Program-made: the position numbers and the translations under genes
Assembly: GCF_022347765.1 (NCBI RefSeq)
Contig: NZ_JAKRFZ010000016.1
Coordinates: forward strand, 1-64,000
Direction: 5' to 3'
DNA length: 64,000 nucleotides
DNA from: Pseudoalteromonas sp. OOF1S-7
Lineage (GTDB): Bacteria; Pseudomonadota; Gammaproteobacteria; Enterobacterales; Alteromonadaceae
Part shown: positions 16,837-25,876 of the stretch, one piece after another
How the letters are laid out: every line of letters begins with the position of its first letter
Position numbering within the stretch: the stretch's first letter is position 1
The notes under the pieces: model-generated
Told to the model about the DNA's origin: nothing
Database searches by the model: none
The model's input: only the letters and a program-made list of their open reading frames with translations

Positions 16837-17000
16837 TTATACCAATTTGCTTAATTAAGTGTTCTATCTTGAAGCGAGAAAATTTGGTCGATAACAAGGC
16901 AAAAGCTTCGCTATTTAGTTGTTCTAAATGAGAAATTTTTAACACCGTTAGCGTCCTATTTGCTCCTTCAAATTGAGCAAGTATTAAGTGAAATTGGTAT
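16837..17000. mobile_element. MITE-like interspersed repeat with ATACCAATTT ends
   Basis: About 162 bases bounded by ATACCAATTT (from 16839) and AAATTGGTAT (to 17000), a perfect 10-base terminal inverted repeat. Inside each end is a TTAAGTG motif. The centre carries the small stem ATTTAG-ttgtt-CTAAAT (16913-16929). It has no coding capacity. The sequence matches my memory of a repeat found many times in Pseudoalteromonas and related genomes. It lies between the NhaC and EamA promoters and may influence both. No clear target-site duplication is visible. Confidence 0.75.
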
Positions 17001-17103
17001 TGATCACACTTTTACGATTTTTATTCAGCTGAGGCTGCATCCCTGTCTCTTTCGTTTGGTTTATGTATACTAGCCGCTTTTAGTCAAGAAGAAGAATAAT
17101 AAG

Positions 17104-17994
17104 ATGATTGGAATAGGCGAGGGTGCAGCCATTAGTGCTGCGTTTGTTTGGGCGTTTTCAACCTTGCTGTACAAACGCTTTAGCCATCACCTTAGTCCGT
17201 TCGAGTTGAATGTCAGTAAGGGCGTGATAGCATCAGCCTTGATGGTGCTGTGTTTGCTCCTTGTTCAGGATACCGGCTATCCAGCCCAGTTATCGAGCTG
17301 GGCCTGGCTTATCGCCAGTGGCGTGCTCGGTATTGCCATTGGCGACAGCGCCTACTTTGCCGCACTCAGAAACATTGGCCCGGCGCGCACCTTAGTCGTA
17401 GAAAGCCTGGCACCTGCGATTGCGGGTATGCTGAATATGCTGATCCTGGGGGTCTATCTTGGCCCGGTTGCCTGGCTGGGTATTTTAGTGACCACTTTTG
17501 GCGTGATGCTGGCGATAAAACCTGGCAAAGCGCAGCCTATTCCCAATCCAAAGCATTACTTTTTAGGCATTGCGTTTGCGCTGAGTGCCGCAACCTGTCA
17601 GGCCGCGGGCATGGTGCTCTCCAAAGGCGCATTAAACAATGAGTCCATCGGCAGTTTGTGGGCCGCCTTGATCCGTCTTGTGTCAGGCACTTTTTTTGTT
17701 GCCTGTCTGGTTGCTTGCCTGAAATCACACAGCCTCAACACAGCACTCACACTCAAACAGCTTTCAGGAAAACGCTGGCTATTCGTGGCGGTGTTTTTTG
17801 GCACCTTTATCGGGCTGTGGCTACAACTTATCTCCGTTAACCATACCGATCCGGCCATTGCACAAACTATTTTCGCGACCGCACCGTTAATGGTGATGAC
17901 GCTGAGCCTGATCCGCAAAGAGGCGGTTACCAAAGCAATGCTTTGCGGCGGTGCAATTGCTTTATTTGGGGTGTTTTTGTTGTTGCAAGGGTAA
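17104..17994 (+). CDS. EamA/DMT-family transporter
   Basis: A 296-residue inner-membrane protein with ten helices arranged as two repeated EamA halves (about 5-140 and 150-293). Typical features are AISAAFVWAFSTLLYKRF at the start, LGIAIGDSAYFAALRNIGPA at the end of the first half, and the second-half GTFIGLWLQLISVNHTDPAIA. The family exports or imports amino acids and other small metabolites; the substrate is not predictable. A TATACT box lies 32 bases upstream of the ATG. The interspersed repeat ends 103 bases before the start. Confidence 0.9.
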   Translation: MIGIGEGAAISAAFVWAFSTLLYKRFSHHLSPFELNVSKGVIASALMVLCLLLVQDTGYPAQLSSWAWLIASGVLGIAIGDSAYFAALRNIGPARTLVVESLAPAIAGMLNMLILGVYLGPVAWLGILVTTFGVMLAIKPGKAQPIPNPKHYFLGIAFALSAATCQAAGMVLSKGALNNESIGSLWAALIRLVSGTFFVACLVACLKSHSLNTALTLKQLSGKRWLFVAVFFGTFIGLWLQLISVNHTDPAIAQTIFATAPLMVMTLSLIRKEAVTKAMLCGGAIALFGVFLLLQG

Positions 17995-18024
17995 AAGTAG
18001 CGTGCAGAGGAGTTTCCTTTTTTG

Positions 18025-18047
18025 ATACCCGTTTACTTAATTAAGTG
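18025..18047. repeat. Possible degenerate solo end of the interspersed repeat
   Basis: ATACCCGTTTACTTAATTAAGTG matches the left end of the element at 16839 (same spacing of ATACC, TTT and TTAATTAAGTG) with a few changes. The inner ACTTAATTAAGT is itself a palindrome, so it might be an unrelated operator. It sits between EamA and the small exported protein. Confidence 0.35.
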
Positions 18048-18124
18048 GACAGCACTAATGCTAAAACTAGTTGTTGAAAAATCTTAATTAAAATAAAATG
18101 ATGTTTTAAATATAGGGAAAACTG

Positions 18125-18433
18125 ATGAAATATGTATTTACTTTACTGATCTTGCTATTCAGTGCTGGCTCTTATGCCAACTACCAGTCTCAAGGCAAAG
18201 TAACTAGTATTATGACCTCTTATGGTAAAGTTATTGTAACAGTTAAAAACGTCAATGGTGCCCTCGATAAATTCTGGCTGACACCTGATTCAGAAATAAA
18301 CCGAGTCTCAATTTCTTTATTCCTTACAGCAAAAGCTTCCGATGGTACTGTTTGGGTGAGTGGCTCAGATACGATTGATAGTCTCCAATACCCGCAAAAG
18401 GCGCGGAGATTCATTTCGATGGATTATAAATAG
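18125..18433 (+). CDS. Small exported protein, unknown
   Basis: A 102-residue protein with a clear signal peptide (about 1-19, ending GSYA). The mature part is about 80 residues: VTSIMTSYGKVIVTVKNVNG, then LTPDSEINRVSISLFLTAKA, WVSGSDTID and a basic end. It looks like a small beta-rich periplasmic or secreted domain of the kind found next to transporters or peptidases. I do not recognise the family. There is one gene per transcript by appearance, with a shared terminator downstream. Confidence 0.7.
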   Translation: MKYVFTLLILLFSAGSYANYQSQGKVTSIMTSYGKVIVTVKNVNGALDKFWLTPDSEINRVSISLFLTAKASDGTVWVSGSDTIDSLQYPQKARRFISMDYK

Positions 18434-18446
18434 AGCCTGAATACTG

Positions 18447-18471
18447 AAAAGTAGCCTTAATGGCTTCTTTT
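18447..18471. terminator. Bidirectional terminator
   Basis: AAAAGTAGCC (18447-18456) pairs with GGCTTCTTTT (18462-18471) with one mismatch and a five-base loop. A/T runs on both sides allow termination of both the small exported gene and the opposing kinase gene. Confidence 0.75.
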
Positions 18472-18492
18472 CTATACAGATTATCTTTACTC

Positions 18493-20826
18493 TTAAACCC
18501 CTTTAAAAACATATTTTTCCAGTATCTTATCCAGTTCATCGGTTTTAAATGGCTTACCAAGGTGATCGTTCATGCCAATACTCAGGTATTTTTCAACTTC
18601 ACTTTGCATCACATTGGCCGTTAAGGCGATGATCTTCAGCTGTGACTCATCATAACTTTCTCGCACAATGCGGGTGGCTTCCACGCCATCCATTACCGGC
18701 ATCTGAATGTCCATTAAAACCAGGTCAAACGCGCCATCGCATGCCCTGATTGCGTCAACGGCTTGCTGGCCATTTTGTGCTACCACAACATCCAGCTTAA
18801 AGCGATCCAGCAACTTAGTGGCCACAATGCGGTTGATATCATTGTCTTCTACCAGTAAAACCCGGAATGTGCGGGACTGTTCCTGCCCTATAGCGCCATC
18901 AGAGCGCATTGATGGAATGTGCTCATAATTTGCCGTCTTATCGTTCAGATCATCTTTGATGAAAATATTGATAAGATCTTTTCTTAACAATGGCTTGTAT
19001 AGTATAGGGTAGTCAACCATAGGCGTTATGCTCTGCTCTGAGTGAGCTGTATAAATCACCACTTTGGCAGGCAATATAGCCAGAGCTTCAAGCTTTTCTA
19101 ATAATTCGTTGGCTTCATAATCTGGCAGCACCCAGTCAAGCAGCAGCATATCAAAGGTCTCGGCCGACAGCCGCGCTTCAGCTTCCGTGCCGTTGTGCGC
19201 TCGCGCTACCGTCAGCCCGATTGAAGTCGCAATGTTGACACTGACCTCCATATATATCGGGTCATCTTCAACAATGAGTACTGAGCCTTTTAGCAGGATT
19301 TTGTCTGTCTCCTCGATTGGCCCAGGGGCATGGCTCAGGATTGTCATCGGCAAACGAACCGTAAACGTCGACCCAACGCCGACTTCGCTGGCGACGCTGA
19401 TATCGCCGTGCATCAACTCTGCAAGCAATTTACAAATGGTCAGGCCCAGCCCGGTGCCCCCGTAACGCCGTGTCGTTGAAGACTCAGCCTGAGTAAAGCG
19501 TTCGAATAGCTGCGCAATTTTATCCTGTTCAATTCCTATGCCGGTATCACTGACTGAAATCTCGATCCAGTCACTGGACACGTCGTTAGGTTGACGGTGT
19601 ACCCCTAGTGTAATTGTCCCTTGTTCAGTAAATTTGGCGGCGTTAGAAGCAAAGTTTAGCATAATCTGGTTTATCCGAACCGGATCGCCGACATACCATT
19701 CATTAAGTTGAGGATCGATATCAAAGATCAATTTCACTCCTTTGGTGTTAGCTATAGGGGTGATCAGGGATCTCAGGTTGTCCAGCAATTCTTCAAACTG
19801 AAAAGGGATTTGTTCAATGTGAAGCTTCTTTGACTCTATTTTTGAAAAGTCGAGGATATCGTTGATGATGGTCGTCAGTGCATTCGCCGAGAACCGCACT
19901 TTCTCCAGGTAGTTTCTTTGCACCGACGTCAGTTCAGTCGCCAACAGAATATCAGTCAAACCCATGATCCCGTTCATCGGTGTTCTGATCTCATGCGACA
20001 TGTTGGATAGAAACAGAGACTTGGTTTCGGCAGCCTGATTGGCCTGCACATTGGCTTTTTTTAGGTCATTCATTACGCGTAATAACACAACGACAATCAG
20101 TGTAAAAACCAAAAAAAGAAAGAGAAGAGTCGTTTGTATCATCTGCCAGTAAACGATATCTACCTGCTCGCCAAGCCGCTGAGTGTCTTGCAAAATAGCC
20201 GTTGACAGTGTGCTGTTTTGTATTGGTACCAGTAAGTTAGAAGCCGTTAACGCGTTCTCAAGGATGAATGCGATATGCAAACGCATGACCCTGAAACTGC
20301 GGTCTTCCTGCTCAAACTGCTCGAGCGACGTCATGGAATGTGCGAGCTGCTCACGGACCTGTTTAATAACAGTGTGCGAATTGGTCACTTGCAGATTAGA
20401 TACCAATGCGGCACTGTGACTCACGACTGCCTGTGCCTGTGCCGGAAATGCGCTTTTTTCCAATTCTTGTTTTGCAATGTAGCGGTATGAGGTTTTAAGC
20501 ATGGAGGCCAGCTGCATATAAGTATCTATAGCATCATGAAACCGGGCAATAGCCTGATTCATCTCATCACTCAGCAAGTGTTGCGACGTTAGTTCATTGT
20601 ATACGCTTTCGAATTCCAATTGCTTTTGTGCATGCCGGTCAAAATGGTAGATATTGCTATCCATCGCCGACAACGTCTCAAGCGAAAGCTCAGTGGTTGC
20701 CCGGTTCAACCGTGATTTCAGTACCATTTTGGCCTGGGTATCCTGCAGTTGATGGTATTGGTCGATGGCCTGGCTGCCAGCCCACCAAATCAGCAAAAGC
20801 ACAGAAAGTTCAATGATATATTTCAC
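18493..20826 (-). CDS. Hybrid sensor histidine kinase with two receiver domains
   Basis: A 777-residue inner-membrane kinase. TM1 is at about 3-20, an all-helical extracytoplasmic sensor at 21-225, and TM2 at about 230-253. HisKA carries the phospho-accepting His278 (SHEIRTPMNGIMGL) and the ATPase domain has IMLNFASNAAKFTEQG and GGTGLGLTICKLL. Two receivers follow. The first has Asp near 563 (LLLDWVLPDY) and the second near 704 (LVLMDIQMPVMDG). Both keep the acidic pocket and Lys. There is no Hpt domain or output domain, so phosphate must pass to separate proteins. The start overlaps the stop of the peroxidase gene (ATGA), a sign of joint expression. The signal is unknown; redox or peroxide stress is a guess from the neighbour. 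Confidence 0.93.
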   Translation of the reverse strand: MKYIIELSVLLLIWWAGSQAIDQYHQLQDTQAKMVLKSRLNRATTELSLETLSAMDSNIYHFDRHAQKQLEFESVYNELTSQHLLSDEMNQAIARFHDAIDTYMQLASMLKTSYRYIAKQELEKSAFPAQAQAVVSHSAALVSNLQVTNSHTVIKQVREQLAHSMTSLEQFEQEDRSFRVMRLHIAFILENALTASNLLVPIQNSTLSTAILQDTQRLGEQVDIVYWQMIQTTLLFLFLVFTLIVVVLLRVMNDLKKANVQANQAAETKSLFLSNMSHEIRTPMNGIMGLTDILLATELTSVQRNYLEKVRFSANALTTIINDILDFSKIESKKLHIEQIPFQFEELLDNLRSLITPIANTKGVKLIFDIDPQLNEWYVGDPVRINQIMLNFASNAAKFTEQGTITLGVHRQPNDVSSDWIEISVSDTGIGIEQDKIAQLFERFTQAESSTTRRYGGTGLGLTICKLLAELMHGDISVASEVGVGSTFTVRLPMTILSHAPGPIEETDKILLKGSVLIVEDDPIYMEVSVNIATSIGLTVARAHNGTEAEARLSAETFDMLLLDWVLPDYEANELLEKLEALAILPAKVVIYTAHSEQSITPMVDYPILYKPLLRKDLINIFIKDDLNDKTANYEHIPSMRSDGAIGQEQSRTFRVLLVEDNDINRIVATKLLDRFKLDVVVAQNGQQAVDAIRACDGAFDLVLMDIQMPVMDGVEATRIVRESYDESQLKIIALTANVMQSEVEKYLSIGMNDHLGKPFKTDELDKILEKYVFKGV

Positions 20827-21851
20827 TCTTTTAATGACCTCGGAAGTTCGCCAGAAAAAGCGTGCAGCAGCGCTTCCAGATCTGCCACATCTTCATCGCT
20901 GAGTTCCAGCCCCAATTGCCCTCTCGCCATCAACCGGATAGCATCCGACAACTGTGCCACCGAACCATTATGAAAATAAGGGCCTGTGCTGACAACATTA
21001 CGTAAACTGGGTACTTTGAAGACAAACTTGTCCTGCTGATTGCGGGTAAGCTGGTACCTGCCAAAATCCTTTAGTAATTCACCTGGCATGCGATCAAGAC
21101 GGCCCATTTTCTGATAAATATTGCCTCCAATGTTACGCCCCTGATGACAGGTCACGCAGCCCAGTTCAACAAACTTGCGATACCCACGCTGCTGTTGAGC
21201 ACTTAACGCGTGCTTATCCCCCAACAGATAAGCGTCAATAGGTGTATTTTCGGATACCAGTGACATCTCAAATGCCACAATAGCCTTGGTTATGTTCTCA
21301 GGTGTGATCCCGTCATCCGACAGCGCATTGAAGCTACTAACAAAGTGCGGTTGCTGCTTGAGTTTGCTAATCACCTGAGACCAGTTGCTGGCCATCTCTA
21401 ACGGATTGTGAATAGGCAATGGCAACTGGCTGTTCAGATCGGCACTGCGCCCATCCCAAAACTGTCTGAAATTAAAAACCGCATTGATAACACTGGGCGC
21501 ATTTCGATTCCCCAGCTGCTGATCTATGCCTACAGAGACGGGAAAACCATCGTCTCCGCCGTTATACAAATCGTGACAAGATGCACAGGAAGTGGTGTTG
21601 TCGGCCGAAAGCAACGGGCTTTTAAACAAAGCCTTACCCAGCTGCACCCAGCCCACATCGTACTGCTTTATCCGGGGCAATGGTTGAATTGCCGCGTCGA
21701 CCCATTGCGGGTCATAACTGACAAGCTCTAAACTGTTGTAAGCGAAAGCCTGATTGCGGCGCTGCGGATCAAAAAAATAAAACTGAGCAGCGAGGATCAG
21801 AAATACTGCTGTAAGTGCGCTAAATACAACCACCACATATTTGGTACTCAT
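20823..21851 (-). CDS. Di-haem cytochrome c peroxidase / MauG family protein
   Basis: A 342-residue periplasmic protein held by an N-terminal anchor (about 4-25). Two c-type haem sites are visible: CASCHD near residue 92 and CVTCHQ near 233. The family pattern GNRNAPSVINAVFNFRQFWDGR lies between them. FKVPSLRNVVSTGPYFHNGS near the end provides a distal His/Met region. It should reduce H2O2 with electrons from cytochromes, or act like MauG on a protein substrate. The last codon overlaps the kinase start. No export or assembly genes are adjacent. Confident family call; substrate unproven. Confidence 0.92.
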   Translation of the reverse strand: MSTKYVVVVFSALTAVFLILAAQFYFFDPQRRNQAFAYNSLELVSYDPQWVDAAIQPLPRIKQYDVGWVQLGKALFKSPLLSADNTTSCASCHDLYNGGDDGFPVSVGIDQQLGNRNAPSVINAVFNFRQFWDGRSADLNSQLPLPIHNPLEMASNWSQVISKLKQQPHFVSSFNALSDDGITPENITKAIVAFEMSLVSENTPIDAYLLGDKHALSAQQQRGYRKFVELGCVTCHQGRNIGGNIYQKMGRLDRMPGELLKDFGRYQLTRNQQDKFVFKVPSLRNVVSTGPYFHNGSVAQLSDAIRLMARGQLGLELSDEDVADLEALLHAFSGELPRSLKE

Positions 21852-22193
21852 ACAGATAACGTCCCTGGTGAGTTTCTCAGACCTCAGTAATGAGAGTAAG
21901 TATAGACACTCAAATAAAAAACTCCTTATGCTGCTGAGATATAACGAGCATGGTACTGTGGCTACGCCATTACAGAGTTGTGCAGGCTAACACACAGACG
22001 CAGTCTGGATATCACAGAGCTGGTAACGACGAATTTAACTAAAGGGTTAAATAAAATGAAAAAGCAATAGAAATCATCAACCTAAGTAAAAACCCTACCG
22101 TTCTGTAGAACATGCGGTGGTGCAAAGCAGCCGAACCTGTTTTACTGCATGAAGCAGGCGTCTGCTGTACTTTTCACACCTGCAGATAGCCTG
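21852..22193. other. Gap without a recognised gene
   Basis: 342 bases upstream of the peroxidase and downstream of a minus-strand gene. I see no convincing ORF. A short ATGAAAAAGCAATAG (five codons including the stop) at about 22055 follows a plausible AT-rich leader but is too short to call. A peroxidase promoter is expected near 21860-21960. Confidence 0.35.
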
Positions 22194-22616
22194 TCACCCG
22201 TATAGGTTTTCATTCAGTTGTTGGTTAATGGCGGCCATGAAGCTCTTTGCACCAAAACAGCGTAACCGAAATAAGCCATAAGGTGTTGTAAGCAAGATAA
22301 TTTTGGTCAAAAAACCGGACTCAAGGCTCACATCTATGATATGTGACAATGGAATGGCCAATGAGTCATCACCGTTATGACAAATCATATTGATCAGGTT
22401 GGGAGAGAACGTGATATGAGCTTGGCTCAGCGTGACAGCGCCGCCTACCCAAAGCCCCCCATAGGCTTGACAGTACTTCTCTAGTACCGCCTCGACTGCC
22501 CAGTCATAGCAGTAAGCATCAATAAAATAAGTCAGGCTGTCTGCCAGGCTGAGATCTGCGACAGCACTGTCTATCAAAAAGTTACAGAGCTTGGTTGTTA
22601 TGGGTTTATCGGACAT
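22194..22616 (-). CDS. Unknown protein with possible PH/GRAM-like C terminus
   Basis: Started at the ATG at 22616 (AAGGAAA upstream) the product is 140 residues; 22631 is possible. The N-terminal half is acidic and helical (DSAVADLSLADSLTYFIDAY, YDWAVEAVLEKYC). The second half looks beta-rich: GGAVTLSQAHITFSPNLINM, then IPLSHIIDVSLESGFLTKII and GLFRLRCFGAKSFMAAI, the pattern of a GRAM/PH-type domain. It has no signal peptide. It follows the GNAT gene closely, so the two form an operon. Confidence 0.65.
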   Translation of the reverse strand: MSDKPITTKLCNFLIDSAVADLSLADSLTYFIDAYCYDWAVEAVLEKYCQAYGGLWVGGAVTLSQAHITFSPNLINMICHNGDDSLAIPLSHIIDVSLESGFLTKIILLTTPYGLFRLRCFGAKSFMAAINQQLNENLYG

Positions 22617-22640
22617 CAGATTTCCTTTCATGTATCTCTG

Positions 22641-23117
22641 TTAACCAGGCGGGAGCTTTCCATACATAATATACTGCGGGCCTGCCGGTCCTCCCAAATA
22701 CAGCTCCTCACAGACCGCAAGCCCGGCCTTTACATAGCAAGTGTAGGCTCCCACATTTTGACAATTCACGCCCAGATATAGCCATTTGTACGACGTGTAA
22801 TGGACACCCAGATACGCCATAAGAGTCTGTACTGCTGCAGTCCCTAACCCTTTTCCCTGATACTGTTTGCCTATTACAAATGCACGTAAACCCAAAGCGT
22901 CAGGTGGGCAATACTCATATTTTTTAGCATAGGCAAGGTCAAGCTTAAAATAGCCAACGACAGTATCTTCAAAATATATCACATGCAGATGTGTGGTATC
23001 ACACTCGTCTGTTAGAAACTCGTCAGGTATAGGCGCAAAGCGGACTTGCTCTGGTGCCAGCTGTATGCTCTGAACACCTGCTATATGGGAAGAAGATAAT
23101 TTCTCAATGACGACCAT
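22641..23117 (-). CDS. GNAT-family N-acetyltransferase
   Basis: About 158 residues from the ATG at 23117 (AAGG seven bases upstream); an ATG at 23123 is also in frame. Typical GNAT features are VGYFKLDL in beta 4, the acetyl-CoA loop GKQYQGKGLGTAAVQTLMAY, and a C-terminal LGVNCQNVGAYTCYVKAGL. It would move an acetyl group from acetyl-CoA to an amine on a small molecule or protein. The substrate is unknown. It is in a likely operon with the downstream GRAM-like gene. Confidence 0.88.
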   Translation of the reverse strand: MVVIEKLSSSHIAGVQSIQLAPEQVRFAPIPDEFLTDECDTTHLHVIYFEDTVVGYFKLDLAYAKKYEYCPPDALGLRAFVIGKQYQGKGLGTAAVQTLMAYLGVHYTSYKWLYLGVNCQNVGAYTCYVKAGLAVCEELYLGGPAGPQYIMYGKLPPG

Positions 23118-23452
23118 ACCCATCCTTATATCGTTATAACCTGTTAAAATTAAGCAGTATGGCGGTAGCTAATTGCACTATACAGTGCTAACTGGATTCA
23201 AACCGCCCAGAACTAATTTAGGAACAAAAACATTAACGAACAATAACTCAGGGATCAAGCAAACCGGATGGGTGGGCAATGCACTTAAAAGGCGCAGAGC
23301 AATTACGATGAGTTCAATCATACAGAAATGGCAAACCCGCTACATTGCCTGGGAATGTACTTAAACCCTTATGCTGAATAGTGCATCCGGTGTGAGAGCT
23401 GGCTTGCCTTTCAAGTGAGTGATGTCAGGAAGAGTGACACACCTATCTATAT
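23118..23452. other. Gap upstream of the GNAT gene
   Basis: About 335 bases with only a poor 63-codon ORF that I reject. One dyad, GCACT-atac-AGTGC (23175-23188), lies about 60 bases upstream of the GNAT start and could be its operator. Confidence 0.35.
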
Positions 23453-24505
23453 TTATTGACTCCCTAACTGTTTCAAAAAGGCCAGTTTCTGTTGCTCTTG
23501 CGCACTCGGTGTATAGGGCTGTCGTTTCAGATCTGATAAATCCACTGCCTCCAGCGAATACGAATCCACGTTACTGCGGCCAAAACGCGCTTTTTCCTGT
23601 GGCGAACCAGACATGCGCTCCACCACAAAAGTGGTTAATTTCAAATCGGTTGCCTGACTTGGTAATACACTTTGATGGATCTTAAGTGGCACTGTCTGCA
23701 CACCTTCACTTAAACGTTTTCTGGCAACCACATGCGACAAGGGCTGCTCGAGCGCAAACAGATTGGCTCTGATCCGATAAATTCCGGCTTCCTGCACCTT
23801 AAGTCTGGCGTCAATCAGCAGATCGCTCTTTTCCACACGCGCCTGCTCAAGATTCAGCAGTTCAGCGCTGGGCTTCATATACTGCACGTGTGCCACCAGT
23901 GGGATCTCATCACCTCTGACATGCGCGCGAACAGTCAGTTGCAACTCCCTTGGAAAGTCTTTTTTTGCGGGTATATTGGCAATATAGCTACCTCCTTGCT
24001 CAGTCAGGCTCTGGGTAATCAGTGTTTTGTTGCCCTCTACTTCGCTGACAAATACGGTGGCACCATAAATATCACTCCCCGTCAGTCGTAACTCTATTGG
24101 CTCAGGATAAACAAAACGATACTGACTGACTTTGAGCGTCAGTACCTCCTCAATATTTTGCGTGGGCATGGTGACCGGATAAAAATGATTGGGGGTCAGC
24201 CTGTCGGCATCTTCCAGCGTAAGTGGCTGAGAATATGGCGCATAGTGCAGCTGTTGCGCATACAGCTCAGCAACTTGAGCAGCCGCCTCCGTCATTGCAA
24301 CGGGCATGTGACGCTCACGCTGTGTATCAGGTTTGGTCTGAGCCGCGACAATTAACGCTTTTTCTGCTGGTTTCTCATGCTGTGATGATTCCTGCGTCCT
24401 GGCCCCAGCACCTGGCTGAGTGATGGGCTCAGCGTCATCGCTGAGCCACCAGTAACCAAGCCCGATTGTTACAAGCATCAGAATAATAAACATCCGGGAC
24501 TTCAT
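23453..24505 (-). CDS. Membrane-anchored protein next to a lipase (unknown, perhaps DUF4785-like)
   Basis: A 350-residue protein with one N-terminal membrane anchor (about 4-22, MFIILMLVTIGLGYWW) and then a periplasmic part. A Ser/Gln/Pro-rich linker (25-65) leads to a helical stretch and two or three beta-rich Ig-like units. These contain YRFVYPEPIELRLTGSDIYG, GGSYIANIPAKKDFPRELQL and a last QSVLPSQATDLKLTTFVVE. The start lies 11 bases after the lipase gene, so they are co-transcribed. Size and topology recall lipase-specific foldases (Lif), but the sequence lacks Lif motifs. DUF4785 is a possibility from memory only. A partner role for the lipase is inferred. Confidence 0.7.
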   Translation of the reverse strand: MKSRMFIILMLVTIGLGYWWLSDDAEPITQPGAGARTQESSQHEKPAEKALIVAAQTKPDTQRERHMPVAMTEAAAQVAELYAQQLHYAPYSQPLTLEDADRLTPNHFYPVTMPTQNIEEVLTLKVSQYRFVYPEPIELRLTGSDIYGATVFVSEVEGNKTLITQSLTEQGGSYIANIPAKKDFPRELQLTVRAHVRGDEIPLVAHVQYMKPSAELLNLEQARVEKSDLLIDARLKVQEAGIYRIRANLFALEQPLSHVVARKRLSEGVQTVPLKIHQSVLPSQATDLKLTTFVVERMSGSPQEKARFGRSNVDSYSLEAVDLSDLKRQPYTPSAQEQQKLAFLKQLGSQ

Positions 24506-24516
24506 GCTCGTCTCTC

Positions 24517-25578
24517 CTATGGCATAGCATTAAGCAATAGGCGAGACAGGCTGTTATTTCCTGAGTTTTCAACATAACGATAGGTACTTTTCCAGAACCA
24601 GGCTCCGGTTTCTTCATCATAGGTATTAAAGTTTACGGTATTACCATCAAGCAACTGTCGGCTTGCCTGAGCGGCAGTCACTTTACCTTCTGCGCTGTCA
24701 CTGATCACAGAGAAATGATCGTAATTATCACTCATCAGCATAGGATAATGGTGCGGCATAAACCCGCTAACAGCGTCACTCTGAGACGTTATCTTCCCGC
24801 TGATTGCAATACTGGCACTACAGCTGCCAAAGTCGTCGACCCGGCTTGCACCACATGCAGAGTGTGTTGCAACAACACTGTCGTCTGTACCTTTAAGGAA
24901 AAGTTTGGTGGCGCCCATAAACAGCGTACCATCCGCTACAAAGCGCAATCTTGGTGTTCTTGCTTCAGGTAACGCCGCAATTTGTCTGGCATTGTTCACT
25001 TTCAGATCATTCAGAACACCTAACCGGCCTTCTACGGAGCCTCCCAGCCAGGCCCTGATAGCCGCTTCGAGCAACGGGTTCAGGCCTGCGGTGCCTTGCG
25101 TTACACTGACAGCTAAGTCAGCCAGTTCACTGCCACCGCCAGCTCCGGCGATATCAAAGGTTGCTACAATATTCAGCGGTGCTAGCCCTGCATTTTCCAG
25201 CCAGTTCGCCTGATTGTCTAACAGGTAGCGCGCAACCAAATCGCCCGTAGAGTGCGTGACAAGTATGCAACCTGGCTGGCAAGTACCCTGCTGTGACATT
25301 TCCCGCAGTTTAGGCCAGACGTAATCGCTGGCTATCTTGCCTTCAATACGCTCCAGTGCAGGCCAATCAATACGAACATCTGCATGCTGACTCCAAAATT
25401 CTGACCAGTAAGACTCCCCATCTCCGGATACATCGACTGGGTAACCTGAGGTGATTTGACTGGTCTGAAGACCGTGAATAAGTACAACTTTATAACCATT
25501 TGCAAACGCATTAAATGCCACCGAACTTAGCAGAAAGAGCCAAGACAGACGCAGATAGTATTTTATTTTATGCTGCAT
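24517..25578 (-). CDS. Secreted alpha/beta-hydrolase (lipase-like)
   Basis: A 353-residue exported hydrolase with signal peptide (about 1-26, ending FANG). The strand YKVVLIHGLQTSQ gives the oxyanion loop. ILVTHSTGDLVARYLL near residue 110 is the nucleophile elbow, with Thr-His-Ser-Thr-Gly in place of Gly-x-Ser-x-Gly. Asp and His of the triad lie further on, with a candidate His in MPHHYPMLMSDNYDHFSVIS. Many Cys pairs suggest disulfides (CQPGC, CGASRVDDFGSC). Probable substrates are acylglycerols or phospholipids. The GAGGAAATT site precedes the ATG. It is first in an operon with the anchored protein described at 23453-24505. Confidence 0.85.
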   Translation of the reverse strand: MQHKIKYYLRLSWLFLLSSVAFNAFANGYKVVLIHGLQTSQITSGYPVDVSGDGESYWSEFWSQHADVRIDWPALERIEGKIASDYVWPKLREMSQQGTCQPGCILVTHSTGDLVARYLLDNQANWLENAGLAPLNIVATFDIAGAGGGSELADLAVSVTQGTAGLNPLLEAAIRAWLGGSVEGRLGVLNDLKVNNARQIAALPEARTPRLRFVADGTLFMGATKLFLKGTDDSVVATHSACGASRVDDFGSCSASIAISGKITSQSDAVSGFMPHHYPMLMSDNYDHFSVISDSAEGKVTAAQASRQLLDGNTVNFNTYDEETGAWFWKSTYRYVENSGNNSLSRLLLNAMP

Positions 25579-25876
25579 AATTTCCTCTTTATCCTATTAA
25601 AATCACTGTGTTCTGTGGCCAGCCCACAGATCTATGTGGTTCGACAATGCGCTATTTCTCGATTGAAAATGTACGAAAATCACACTCATCTGACGTCTGA
25701 CCTTTTAGTTAAAGCGAATAATAAGCTAATGAGTATGTGATCAAAAATCAACCTAAAAGAGAAATTAAGTTAAACTTTTATTAACGTTTGTAGTTTGGGG
25801 AATAGCTGATAGAAAAAAGATTAGAGGTGTGCTGAATAACAAAGCATGTAGGCAAAGCAACGGCTAATTCCGACTA

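Noticed and set aside
23173..23364. 63-codon plus-strand ORF in the gap before the GNAT gene
   Set aside because: No ribosome site, no family features; composition looks random.
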